Shown one piece after another: positions 11,558 to 20,960 of a DNA stretch of 64,000 nt; the first letter of the stretch is position 1; every line of letters starts with the position of its first letter. The notes below the pieces were generated by a model, which had not been told where the DNA came from, searched no databases, and was given only the letters and a program-made list of their open reading frames with translations. Origin of the DNA: Rebecca billardiae RCC1528 (Eukaryota; Haptophyta); assembly GCA_965240325.2 (NCBI GenBank), contig OZ251232.1:186001-250000 (forward strand). The letters run 5' to 3'. A program made the position numbers and the translations under genes.

Positions 11558-12442
11558 ATGCCCACCGCCGAGGAGCGCCGCGCCGAGAAGGAGCGCCAGG
11601 AAGCTGAGATTCGCAAGAAGAATGCGATGATGCAGAAAACGCTCAAGCACACGGGCTCGCGCTCGGACATGGGCCTGTCGCCCGAGGTGGAGCAGGCGCG
11701 CAAGATGGTCGCCGAGCAGTCCAACCGCGAGAAGGAGATGCGCGAGGCGCAGCTGCGCATGCAGAACAAGGAGATGCAGGAGCGGGTGAAGAGCTCGACG
11801 GGGCGCGACGAGAAGGCGCTTGATCCCGAGGTCGAGCGCCAGCGCTCGCTCAACGCCAAGCAGGCCGAGCGGCAGAAGTCGGCGACCAAGGAGGACTTGG
11901 CCAAGCACGCGGCGGCGCTCGCCGAGCGCGTCGCGTCGACTGGGATCCGCTCGGATGTGGCGCTCACGCCCGAGGTGGAGGAGGCGCGGAGGAAGGCCGC
12001 CGAGGAGCGCGCGCGGCAGAAGGCCGCGCAGGAGGCCGAGATGCGCAAACGGAACAAAGACTTCTCCGAGAAGCTTGCGTCCACGCCCGCAAAGGATGCA
12101 AAGTCGTTGCCGCCTGAGACCGAGGCGGCGCGGCAGAGGGCGGCGGAGGACGCGCTGAGGCAGAAGGAGGAGCGCGAGGCGCGGCTGCGCGAGCAGAACA
12201 AGGAGCTGTACACCAAGGTCAAGTCGACCACCGGCCGCGACGAGAAGGGCCTTACGCCGGACGTGGAGGAGGCGCGTGCCAAGGCGGCCGCGGACCGCAA
12301 GCGCGAGGAGGAGGAGAGGAAGCGCGCGCTGGCCGAGCACAAGGCGACGCTTGAGGAGAAGGTGAAGAACACGCCGATGCGCACCGAGGTCAAGCTCGCC
12401 GACGAGACCGAGGAGCGACGCAAGCGCCTCGGCCTCGCCTGA
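11558..12442 (+). CDS. Charged helical protein of about 5.5 repeats of 48 residues
   Basis: A 294-residue, intron-less protein built almost wholly of tandem repeats of 47-49 residues. Each repeat has the pattern NK-(x)5-KVKSTTGRDEK-x-LTPEVEEAR, then a Lys/Arg/Glu/Ala helix. Units start near residues 18, 69, 116, 165 and 213, with a partial unit near 260. Two flavours appear: TGRDEK-type (repeats 2 and 5) and RSD/RTE-type (repeats 1, 3 and 6). The whole is predicted helical and highly soluble, with no signal peptide or membrane segment. The start ATG is followed directly by a helical region (TAEERRAEKERQEAEIRKK). I recognise no family. A cytoskeletal or microtubule-associated filament role would fit the composition, but nothing proves it. 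Confidence 0.7.
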   Translation: MPTAEERRAEKERQEAEIRKKNAMMQKTLKHTGSRSDMGLSPEVEQARKMVAEQSNREKEMREAQLRMQNKEMQERVKSSTGRDEKALDPEVERQRSLNAKQAERQKSATKEDLAKHAAALAERVASTGIRSDVALTPEVEEARRKAAEERARQKAAQEAEMRKRNKDFSEKLASTPAKDAKSLPPETEAARQRAAEDALRQKEEREARLREQNKELYTKVKSTTGRDEKGLTPDVEEARAKAAADRKREEEERKRALAEHKATLEEKVKNTPMRTEVKLADETEERRKRLGLA

Positions 12443-13166
12443 CACATCGCGCACGCGTGCCCAGCTCTGGGCCTCGGCCGCGGCGGCGGCAGCAGCCGGG
12501 TGACGCCGCCGCCAGTAGTAGCTTATTGTGTCGCCGCCCCGGCCGTCGTCAACGCCCGGCGGAGCCGGAGACGGCCGCATCGGCATCACCCTTCGGAAAC
12601 CACACGCAGCTGTCAGCGCTAACAGCAGTCTTGCCAGGCGCAAGGCTGGGCCCGCCCAGCGCGGCAGGCCGCAGGCGGCGCGTCGCCGCACCACGGACCG
12701 CCACCGCTCACGGCTCAGACGCAGTTGCGCGCGGCCGCGGGCTAGCGGGCTGCGCCGGGGGCACTGGTGACTGGGGCCCGTCCCGACGGCGGGAGCGCCG
12801 CTATGGCATCCTGCATGAGGCTGATGACGTATTGATGACGGAGTCTGATCCGGCCGCCGACTCTGACGGATGCGTAGAGAGCGTCATACTGCTTCTATAT
12901 ATAATATATATATAGCTCTATATATTAATTATGTAATGAGACATATATTATTATTATATAATGATATAAGCTGATATATATGATTATTATATATTATAAC
13001 TAGTATATATATACTAGTTATAATATATATACTATGTCATCGTAGTCAGTGATTGCGTCATCGGCGCGCAGAATAAGACGAGGCCATCCCTGACTTCAGA
13101 CTTGATAGTATCATTTAAATGATAGTTGATGGTCTTGGCGACCCGACGGCAGCGAACCGCCGAACG
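12443..13166. other. Intergenic with AT-rich palindromic tract
   Basis: 12890-13035 is almost pure A+T inside very GC-rich DNA. It contains a long palindrome centred near 13012 (ATTATAACTAGTATATATAT and its mirror). It lies between the 3' ends of two convergent genes. It could form a cruciform or act as a matrix attachment or replication-related site. No gene is seen. Confidence 0.6.
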
Positions 13167-14555
13167 TCACATTGTATGTGTGTCGTCGTCGTGACCGGAC
13201 CTGCCATAAGCCATCACCGGCGGTGGCCGTTGTAGGCGGTGAGCTTCGCCATCGGGCTCGGCATCGCCATCGTACTCAGAACGCCTCGTCGACATCGGCA
13301 TCGAACTGCTACCGCTGCGGCGCGGGGCGGCAGTCAGCACACTACGAGTACGACGGCGGCGAGGCGGACGGCGAGGCGGGCGCCTACTGCTTGATGAGGC
13401 GGGCACGTGTGTCAAATGATTCCTGCCCACGGCCGCCTGCGCCGAGCGGGACTCGGCCCCCTCGACTGCCGCACCCGCCGGCCCCAGCTCGGCGCGCAGC
13501 GCGGCCACTTTTGCCCGGTAGCAGTCCAGGCCCGCGCCCCCGGGCCTGCTCCGCGCGCGCTCAGCCTGCTCGATCTGGGCGCTCAGCCGGTCCTCGAGCG
13601 CGTGGGCGTAAAGCTCGAGGTCGACGCGCACGAGCGAGGCGGCGGCGGCGCGCGCCGTCGCGCTCAGGTCGGCCAGCGAGTGCTTTGGCAGGCCGTGCGT
13701 CACGCGCGTGAGCTTGGGCGCGCTGCGCGCCGCCTTGTGCGTCGGCGCACACTCGCAGTGCGCCGGCAGTGCGCCCAGCGCGTGCGCGGCGAACAGGCAG
13801 ACGCTCTGAGGGTACAGCTCCGTCACGCCGACGAACGCAAAGCGGGCGAGGCCCGCCTTCGCGCGGGTGAGGTCACCGGGCACGTCCGAGCGGCGCACGT
13901 GCCACGCGCTCACGTTCGTCGAGACGTAGCGCGACTGCACATCAATAGGAATGTACCCGTGCGGACCGAGCCCGCTGTCCAGCCGCCGGGCCGAGGGCGG
14001 AGCCGCCAGCTGGCGCGCAAGGTCTGCGGCCCACGTGCCGAAGCCGAGGTGCGCGGGGGCGCACGGCGGCCTGTGCGGCGAGCGTGACGCCCCGCGCGCC
14101 GCGTGCGGGTAGCACTTGGACATGATGAACTGCGAGTACGCCAGCCCGATTGGGTTTCGGAGCAGCACAATAAGCTGCGCGCCGTGCGCCTTGCGCAGCG
14201 AGACGGTGCGTGGGTCGAGCACGGCCTTCTCCTGGCTGCCGCGCAGCGTTGAGCCGACGGGCATGGCATGGGGCGAGTCCTTCATGAACGACACCCCCGC
14301 CGCCTTGGGGATGTGCACGAAGAGGTAGTGGCGCGAGGGCGCGCTCACGCGTGGCACCTTGCCATGCCACACGATGTGGTCGGTGCGCGACAGCCGGCGC
14401 CTCGCCGCCCTGCGCCCGGTGGGCGCAGGGGTGGGTGGGGCCCACAGGCTCAGCTCTGACCCGCGCGCCGAGATGTTGCGCACTGTGCCTGTGCATGGTT
14501 GGACCAAACACACCAAGAGCAACAAGGCCGCCGAGCGTGCGGCGGCGGCGGCCAT
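13167..14555 (-). CDS. Secreted/Golgi sulfotransferase-like protein
   Basis: A 462-residue single-exon protein. Residues 1-23 form a hydrophobic signal or anchor (SAALLLLVCLVQPCTG). HYLFVHIPKAAGVSFM (about 76-91) matches the PAPS 5'-phosphosulfate-binding loop of carbohydrate and tyrosine-type sulfotransferases. LIVLLRNPIGLAYSQFIMSK (about 128-147) matches the 3'-phosphate-binding R-x-P-x(5)-S motif. A later phrase, FAFVGVTELYPQSVCLF, fits the usual GxxE region. The C-terminal 100 residues are basic and low complexity. It would transfer sulfate to sugar or protein acceptors in the secretory pathway; the acceptor cannot be told. It is head to head with the membrane protein gene at 14832. Confidence 0.75.
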   Translation of the reverse strand: MAAAAARSAALLLLVCLVQPCTGTVRNISARGSELSLWAPPTPAPTGRRAARRRLSRTDHIVWHGKVPRVSAPSRHYLFVHIPKAAGVSFMKDSPHAMPVGSTLRGSQEKAVLDPRTVSLRKAHGAQLIVLLRNPIGLAYSQFIMSKCYPHAARGASRSPHRPPCAPAHLGFGTWAADLARQLAAPPSARRLDSGLGPHGYIPIDVQSRYVSTNVSAWHVRRSDVPGDLTRAKAGLARFAFVGVTELYPQSVCLFAAHALGALPAHCECAPTHKAARSAPKLTRVTHGLPKHSLADLSATARAAAASLVRVDLELYAHALEDRLSAQIEQAERARSRPGGAGLDCYRAKVAALRAELGPAGAAVEGAESRSAQAAVGRNHLTHVPASSSSRRPPRRPPRRRRTRSVLTAAPRRSGSSSMPMSTRRSEYDGDAEPDGEAHRLQRPPPVMAYGRSGHDDDTHTM

Positions 14556-14831
14556 CGTTCATGCATCATCTCTGCATCGCGACCAAACAACGACGCCGAG
14601 AAAAAAATCATGGAAAATGAACAATGCGCTTGGACCCGGACAGCCCTGCCACCGGCCCACCTGCCGCCGCCGGCCCAACGCTGCGCCCGCCTGCCCGCCT
14701 CTGACCAATGACGTGGCTCGTGGCGAAAGATGAGTGGCGACTGGCGAGTTTTGATGAACAGAAAAGGATGCCGGCCCCTGGGAGCCATCATCATCACCTG
14801 CGCGTGCGTTCACAGGCCTCGTCAAGGAGCC
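14556..14831. promoter_or_regulatory. Bidirectional promoter region
   Basis: A 276-bp gap between divergent start codons (14555 minus, 14832 plus). It contains a short A-rich patch near 14598-14625. The role is inferred from layout. Confidence 0.35.
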
Positions 14832-16088
14832 ATGTCGGCCGCGCGACGGCGCGGCGGCGCACGCCGCGGCGAGCAGCCCCGCGCGAAGCGGCCGGAGACG
14901 CAGCGGCCGTGGTGGTCGCGCGTGCTCCTCGCGCTGGTCGCGCTGCTCGTCGCGCGATACGTCCTCCGCGCCTTCAGCTCGAGCGCGGGGCGTGGCGGTG
15001 ATGCATACAGCGGCTCGATCGTGCGCGTGGATGGCGAGCTCGCGCTCGTGCTCGCGCTGCCGACGCTCGAGGAGCCGGAGCACGTCTCGCTCCTCGCGGG
15101 GGGGACGCGGGTGATTCGCTCGTCCAAGCGGCTCGCGCTCGCCGACCCGCTCTTCGAGCTCGTCCGCACGCACCGCTCGCTCTCGCGACACGAGGTGTGC
15201 CACACGTTTGCGCTCGCGCTGCTCGCGCGCGCGTGCGCGAGCGGCGACGTGACGCGCCCGCTCGCGCGGCTCGAGATGGACGACGACGCGGACGAGATGT
15301 ACCGCCGCCTCTTCGCCGCGCCGCCGCCGCGCGCCGGCTCCGAGTACCTCGTCGACCTCAACCTGGCCGGTGTCGGCCACCAGCTGATCATGCATGTGCT
15401 GCACACCTCGGTCGGCGTGCGCGCGCGCCTGCTGCAGGCGCACGTCGTGGCGGACGACGCGCCGGAGCCGTCGGGCTTCAGCGCGCTGGACTGGCTCAGC
15501 GGCGGCCGCTTCGCCAAGGCGATCGGCCCGGGCTGCCGCTGGCTCGACGCCGACGCGCTCAAAGCGTACGCGCGGCGGCTCGTCCGTCTGCGCTCGCTCG
15601 TGCTGCGGCTGGCCGAGTCCGACCTGCTCGACTGCGCGCGCGCCGCGGGCAAGATGAGCCGCTCGGCGCAGCGGCGCTGGGCGGCGGAGAAAGTGGAGAC
15701 GCTGGGGGACAGCACGCTCATCATGCAGCCCGTCTGGAGCACCCTCGACGAGTACGCGCGCATCGTGCGCGCGGAGGGCCTCCCGGTGCACGTGAACATC
15801 TACGCGCTCAACGGCCGGCGCGACGTGCAGCCCGAGCAGCTGCTCGACTTCCCGCTCGAGCAGGCGCGGCCCATCATGCGGCTGTACCGCGAGCTGTTCG
15901 GCGCGGACGCGATGCCGCACGCGTTCCTCCGCGCGGTCGAGTGGTACGGCGAGCCGGGCGCGTGGGAGGCGTCGGTGCACGCCCTCAAGCCGGAGCTTAG
16001 CAGCCGCGCGCTGCACAAGCTGCCGCCGCGCGAGCAGCAGTCGCAGCAGCAGCAGCCCCCGCGAGCGAGGCCGAGCGACGGCAGCTGA
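14832..16088 (+). CDS. Unknown type II membrane protein
   Basis: A 418-residue protein if started at MSAARRR; a longer in-frame start exists at 14730. A basic, Arg-rich N-terminus is followed by one hydrophobic segment at residues about 30-46 (VLLALVALLVARYVL), suggesting a single-pass type II protein. The lumenal part is mostly globular and helical, with regions such as YLVDLNLAGVGHQLIMHVLH and LPVHVNIYALNGRRDVQPEQ. The last 25 residues are Gln/Pro/Arg-rich. I do not recognise the family. Its divergent partner is a sulfotransferase-like gene, so a Golgi role is a guess from context only. Confidence 0.6.
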   Translation: MSAARRRGGARRGEQPRAKRPETQRPWWSRVLLALVALLVARYVLRAFSSSAGRGGDAYSGSIVRVDGELALVLALPTLEEPEHVSLLAGGTRVIRSSKRLALADPLFELVRTHRSLSRHEVCHTFALALLARACASGDVTRPLARLEMDDDADEMYRRLFAAPPPRAGSEYLVDLNLAGVGHQLIMHVLHTSVGVRARLLQAHVVADDAPEPSGFSALDWLSGGRFAKAIGPGCRWLDADALKAYARRLVRLRSLVLRLAESDLLDCARAAGKMSRSAQRRWAAEKVETLGDSTLIMQPVWSTLDEYARIVRAEGLPVHVNIYALNGRRDVQPEQLLDFPLEQARPIMRLYRELFGADAMPHAFLRAVEWYGEPGAWEASVHALKPELSSRALHKLPPREQQSQQQQPPRARPSDGS

Positions 16089-16457
16089 TTGCTGAAATGT
16101 GGATCATCGATGACAGGATGATTGTCAGCAGCGCGCGGAGCAGTCCGCGCCTCGATCATGCTGTGCCAGTGACTGCCAGCGGCAGTCCGAGTCGTGTCCG
16201 CACGGAGCCTACGAGTACTCTCTACGACGGTGTCCGCGGTCACTGGTGACGGTGCCTGATAATAATCACGACTGATATCGGTCAGCTGATGTATGCTGAT
16301 GAGACTATGCGATGACGTACTCAGTTCACGGCGACGCGCGATCAGGGCCAGAGGGCCCAGCCTGGTTCCAACGTTCGCTGAAAATGCTCAATGGCCGCGA
16401 ATCTGACGCGTCGGCGCGCCGAATCGGCGTAGCCGCATATATATATTGCGCGGAGTG
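16089..16457. other. Intergenic between convergent genes
   Basis: Nothing recognised apart from many short GTCAGTGACTG-type sequences and a small TATATATAT run at 16437-16447. Confidence 0.5.
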
Positions 16458-17168
16458 TCACCTGAGCCGACGATCTCCGTTTGCGGCGGCGACTGCCCTG
16501 ATCACGATGGGGACGACCACGTACCCGACGATGCACAGAACAACCAAAGCAAGGAGCAGGCGCAGCTTGACGTTGCGCATCCACATCGTCCGCTTCAGGT
16601 CGACCGCCTGCCGCTGGAACGTCTGCGCCTCATTCCGCAGCGCGTCCGTCTTGTCCTCGAGCACCTCAAGGTTCTCGTGCGTCGCGAGGATCTGACTGAT
16701 GTTCTCGTGCATGATGTTCTGGACCTCCTCGACCTGGTGGATGACGCCAACCGCCTTGTCCACGCGGGTGACGTCGTCATAGTGCGTGCAGAGCTCGAGC
16801 ATCGTCCGCTTCGCGCGTGCTGTCAGCCCGTTCTCAGCGGCAGTCTCGAGCGTGTCGCCAAACTGGTCTTCAAAGCGCGTCTTGAGCTCCTCGAGGAAGC
16901 GGAAGGCAGTGCGCTGCGGGTAGTCGGGTGCGGTGATGACAATGTAGATCGCCCGCGCATCCGTCACGTAGTGCAGTGTACCCACCTCCTTGTCTGTGAT
17001 CGTGAGCCGCGGGTGCTCGGCCACTTTCGACGATCGAAGCACCTTGTCAACGACTGCGTGGAAGTGCGCTGGCATGCCGCCCTGGTTGCAGTGGACGTAG
17101 TTTGCCACGACCACCTTGTCAGACAGCCGCCCCACGGCGCAGTGCCTGACATTCGTCAGCAGGCTCAT
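16458..17168 (-). CDS. VAMP7-like longin SNARE with Thr at the zero layer
   Basis: A 236-residue protein in VAMP7 order. It has a longin domain (1-115, with TAFRFLEELKTRFEDQFG), a SNARE motif (about 133-192, VGVIHQVEEVQNIMHENISQ through LEVLEDKTDAL) and a C-terminal membrane anchor (about 202-224). A short lumenal tail follows. Such proteins sit on endosomal, vacuolar or secretory vesicles and drive fusion. Oddly, the residue equivalent to the invariant zero-layer Arg is Thr163 (codon ACG), in ILATHENLEVLEDKT where VAMP7 has VAQRGERLELLIDKT. MSLLTNVRH is chosen as the start because longin homology begins there; upstream in-frame ATG codons fall near or inside an inverted-repeat element. Confidence 0.88.
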   Translation of the reverse strand: MSLLTNVRHCAVGRLSDKVVVANYVHCNQGGMPAHFHAVVDKVLRSSKVAEHPRLTITDKEVGTLHYVTDARAIYIVITAPDYPQRTAFRFLEELKTRFEDQFGDTLETAAENGLTARAKRTMLELCTHYDDVTRVDKAVGVIHQVEEVQNIMHENISQILATHENLEVLEDKTDALRNEAQTFQRQAVDLKRTMWMRNVKLRLLLALVVLCIVGYVVVPIVIRAVAAANGDRRLR

Positions 17169-17294
17169 CCCCGTCGGCCGCCCTGCGGCGGCGGATGGAG
17201 TGCCCGCACTGGCAAAGGCTTTTGGATGTGAGTGGTGGACTCCAGACCTTTCGGTTTGGGGGCTGGAACCAGTAATTCTGCCAGTGGGCACTGG

Positions 17295-17369
17295 GGGGGC
17301 TGGCCAGGGTAGGGCTGGAGGCTTCGGCCGCCAGTCTGATCACCCGGAGCCCGTTATAAAGGGGAATTT
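17295..17369 (+). repeat. Left 75-bp terminal inverted repeat
   Basis: Identical to the reverse complement of 19228-19302. Confidence 0.92.
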
Positions 17370-19227
17370 AAATAACTGGGCAGTCCTTGGCGGATTTGAG
17401 AAGGCGTGATTCGAATAGTGAATACAGTGACGGTATGTTTGACTCGCGTGAAGCCGGCATAGGTGGGTGCGGCCGCCCGGCGAAGCCGCACGAAGCCGGT
17501 GAAGCGGGCGCGCGGTGGCCACGGTCGCGGCGATCCGCGCAGTCTAGCGGGTGGCGAGGCGACAGTGGGCGCGTCCCAGTCGGTCGCCGACGTGCCGCGC
17601 CCTGCCGACCAGCCGCCTTGACGCGATGGCCCGCCGACCCCCGGCGTCCGCCTGGGCCACGTGCACGCGGCGATTTGAATGAGGCGCGCGCTGCCGGCTG
17701 GCAAGGAATTCGACGAGGGCGAGGACGAGGGTGATGAGGAATGGATGGCCGTAGACACTGTGAGCGCTGGCCTCTCTGCTGACTCCACAGCGCCGCACGC
17801 GCACACGTGCAAGCACCCGTCTGGTGCGCCTCTGCATGGCAGAAGGCGGATCGTCTGTGGTGAAGTGATCCGGAGATCCCTGGCGTTGAGTCGCCCCCTT
17901 CGGCGGAGGCAAGTTGGCGAGGAGTGTGTGCCGACCCGTGCTTCGCCGCGGACCCATCCGCGTGTGGCCCCGCGACGTGCGGTCTCGCTGCGCCCCCGCC
18001 CAGCATTGCTTGGTGCAGGGCTACCTGGCCGCACACTCGTCAGCAACAGGCTGACGCGGCGACCTGCGGCTCCAAATGGCAGCAGCGGCGGGGTGCTGGT
18101 GGAAGAGCGCCATGCCTTACATAGCCACGGTGTGCGGTCGGCAGGTGCCATCGCCAGTGACCGCCGAGCGGCGACGGCTGAGCTGAGCTGCATGGCGACT
18201 GCGGAGCCCGCCGAGCGTCGAGCCGCGCTCCGCGCCCGGTCGCCCGAATCGGCTGAGGGCAATCGCGTGGACGGAGTCGGCAGCCTCAGGCCTGCTCGGT
18301 TGGTCCGCTCACCCCGCTGCCGCCAGCAAGGAGACTATGCGCTTAGGCTACCGCACATGAGACAGTATACGTATGATCGTCGCCGTGCGGTGAATCTCTG
18401 GCTGCCCGCGCGCGCGGCGGTCCGCATGCACGGTGGGTGGGCTGATCTGTGATCTGGGCTGATCTGTGATCATCAAGGTCACAGCTTCCGCCCGCCGATG
18501 TTGCTCAATGGCGGCTGACCGTGGGGGTGACTGTGGAGCTGGGGGTGGGAGGTGGGGCATGACGCTCTCCTACTCTTGCCGCAAGGTCCCTCGCGGTCGT
18601 CCCGCGCAGCGATTCCCGCACTCGCCCCTCGCCGTCATCACGCGCCCTCAGCGGCACCCCGCTGCGCGGCGGCGCGCCCAACCCAGCCGGGCGGGGCACG
18701 CGCTCGCGTTTGCTCCCACCTCGCCCTCGAGACGAGCGCGGGCGGCGGGGCTCCTCCTCCTCCTCCTCTTCCTCCTCCTCTTGCGCGCGCCAGCGCCGGC
18801 GGGGCGGCTCCTCCTCCTCCTCCTCCTCCTCCTCATCCTCGCCGGCGCCGCGGCCGCCGGCAGCGGCGGCGCCGCTGGCGCCGCCGCTGGAGAGGGGCCG
18901 CCGAGGGCCAAGAGGGGCGGGAGGGGCGGCAAGGAGCGCGGCCTGGAATGACCTGCGCGAGCACGGGTGTCGCCGTCGCCGATGGCGACGGCTGTCGCCG
19001 GCTGTCGCCGATGGCGACGGCGCCGGCGCGAATGGCAGCACGGACGGTCGCGGGCGCGTCGTCCATGCTGGCTTCAGCGCGGCTTCAGCCCGCTTCAGCG
19101 GGCTTCAGCGGGCGTGAAGCCGCGCTGAAGCCGCACTGCGCGTCGCTTCAACATTGTGCTGTATTGTTGCCCCAAACCGTATCTGGCTTCACCCTCTACT
19201 AGTAGTATAGAACGTATACATTTTTTA

Positions 19228-19302
19228 AAATTCCCCTTTATAACGGGCTCCGGGTGATCAGACTGGCGGCCGAAGCCTCCAGCCCTACCCTGGCCAGCCC
19301 CC
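19228..19302 (-). repeat. Right 75-bp terminal inverted repeat
   Basis: Identical to the reverse complement of 17295-17369. Confidence 0.92.
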
Positions 19303-19464
19303 AACCAACCACCACTTACAGTACAGTTTATTTGTTTTAACGTGCGTAAGGCTCACGGTGGCAGTACAGTACCCCCATCAAGTCCATCACGGCAAGCTAG
19401 CAGCGAGCGATGGTGGGATGGCGGCCGTCAGCATGGTCGCCGCCGTCGCAATGATTGCGACGCA

Positions 19465-20409
19465 ATGCCCGTCGCAATGACCGCCGCCGCCGTCGCAATG
19501 GTGGCGACCATGCTGATTGCTTCCGCTATCGACGGTGCCCACCGGCACGGCGTCGGCACCCCTGCACAAAAGGATGGCTTTGCACGCGCGCGCGATCTGC
19601 TCGCGTCTATCGAGTGCACTCAGGCCATCGGAGCGATGCTCAACAACACGCCGTGGACGAACGGCACGGCAGGGCGCGCGATGACGACGATCCTGCACGC
19701 TCCGAATCTGCGCCTGGTGTACGTGCGGAACCCGAAGGCAGCGTCGAGCTCGGTGGTCCAAGTGCTGCGCCACCTGGATCCTGACGCAAACCAGCGCAGG
19801 GAGCGATGGGTAGATTACGCATGGAGGAAGCAGTGGAGGGCAAGAGCGCCACCGAAGGCCACCTTCTACTTCACATTTGTGCGCGAGCCGATCGCTTCCT
19901 TCCTCAGCGCCTATCGCGAGGTGAGCTTGCGATGGCTCAAGCTTCGCACGAATCGACCGACCGTGACGCGCGGGCCGGGCGCGTCCGAGGCCTATGGGCT
20001 GGACTGCGCGCGCTCGCCCACACAACGGCTGGCTGCGTTCGTGCGCGATGTTGTGAGCTTCAACGACCTTGGCTACCAGGCCTACCACGCGTGGCCGCAG
20101 ACGGTCAAGATCTTCGTGCGCGCGCCGGCCGGGCGTCCGACACTCGACTTTGTCGGCAGGGTCGAGCACTTTGCCGACGACTTGCTCGAGCTGCTCGCGA
20201 GCGTCGGCGTCACGAACGCCACACGCGCTGAGCTGGACGAGATCCGGCAGAACGCAGACAAGGCCCACAAGAGCAGGTGCACAGCCGCCGACCGCGAGGC
20301 GACGGAGCATGTCGACTCGCGCACGCGCGCGGCGATCGCGGCGTATGTGCACGCGGACTGCGTGTGCTTGGCGCCGTCGTACGGTGGCTGCAGAGCGGAC
20401 ATGGGCTGA
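19465..20409 (+). CDS. Sulfotransferase-family protein
   Basis: A 314-residue protein from MPVAMTAAAVAMVATMLIAS, a hydrophobic signal-anchor; in-frame upstream codons to 19342 are low complexity. LVYVRNPKAASSSVVQVLRH matches the 5'-phosphosulfate-binding loop and FTFVREPIASFLSAYREV the 3'-phosphate-binding motif. DFVGRVEHFADDL matches the conserved GRxExxxxD region of carbohydrate sulfotransferase-type enzymes. Cys pairs near the C-terminus (CVCLAPSYGGC) suggest a lumenal domain. It likely sulfates a glycan or secreted protein. It shares family-level motifs with the gene at 13167 but is not a close duplicate. Confidence 0.8.
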   Translation: MPVAMTAAAVAMVATMLIASAIDGAHRHGVGTPAQKDGFARARDLLASIECTQAIGAMLNNTPWTNGTAGRAMTTILHAPNLRLVYVRNPKAASSSVVQVLRHLDPDANQRRERWVDYAWRKQWRARAPPKATFYFTFVREPIASFLSAYREVSLRWLKLRTNRPTVTRGPGASEAYGLDCARSPTQRLAAFVRDVVSFNDLGYQAYHAWPQTVKIFVRAPAGRPTLDFVGRVEHFADDLLELLASVGVTNATRAELDEIRQNADKAHKSRCTAADREATEHVDSRTRAAIAAYVHADCVCLAPSYGGCRADMG

Positions 20410-20960
20410 GCCGCGCGACGCCAACGGAGCCTGCGTGGTACGTTGTCGTACTATGAAGTACCATGTCGCGATTGTGTTGACTCCTCCGCGGTCTACATAA
20501 TGGCTCGTACCGGTGGCCGCTGTGAGAGAGTGTCGGACGCGGTCCGGGCCGCCCGGCCCCGCGTCGGGCCGCCGTTGGTCTGCGCCGACTAACTCTCTGA
20601 GTCTGAGTGCAGCCCAGTGCCAGCGGCCCCTGAACGAGCGGTCATCAATCGGGTAGCAAGAATTGGCACGCTCCGCCTGATGACCGAGGACTGATCTAAT
20701 CTCGCGCAAGACAGGGCCGTCGTCCACGATCGGGCCGCGCGGCATCGTTCCTGCGTCTCGTGTCCGTACTCAACCCGCCATGTGCGTCGTCAATTGCAAT
20801 GATTGTCGAAGACGGCTGATTTGTGATTTCAGACTGCCACTGGCGGCAATAAGAAATCACGAGAGGGAAAAGCGCCGAAGAGGCTCGTTGCTCTCAGAGC
20901 AAATTGGCCGGCGGACACGCTGTGCGAGCTTGGTGCGAGGCGGAGCGCCATCGCTCCAAG
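20410..20960. other. Intergenic, promoter side of the ferrochelatase homologue
   Basis: No gene is seen. 20780-20880 is less GC-rich than its surroundings. Confidence 0.45.

Larger units (their letters stand above)
17295..19302. mobile_element. 2.0 kb element with perfect 75-bp terminal inverted repeats
   Basis: 17295-17369 and 19228-19302 are exact reverse complements over 75 bp. Both start GGGGGCTGGCCAGGG at the outer edge and end near TATAAAGGGGAATTT inside. The interior has no convincing transposase. It holds CTC-rich simple sequence (18750-18840), hairpin-forming GTCGCCGATGGCGAC repeats (18965-19020) and a GCTTCAGCGG repeat/inverted repeat (19070-19135). No target duplication is evident. 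It fits a non-autonomous foldback or MITE-like DNA element. It begins about 125 bp upstream of the SNARE start codon and may supply or disturb its promoter. Confidence 0.75.

Noticed and set aside
17354-18262. 302-codon minus-strand frame inside the 2.0 kb inverted-repeat element
   Set aside because: Ser/Arg/Pro-rich, no transposase motif, and it runs into the terminal repeat itself; likely noncoding.
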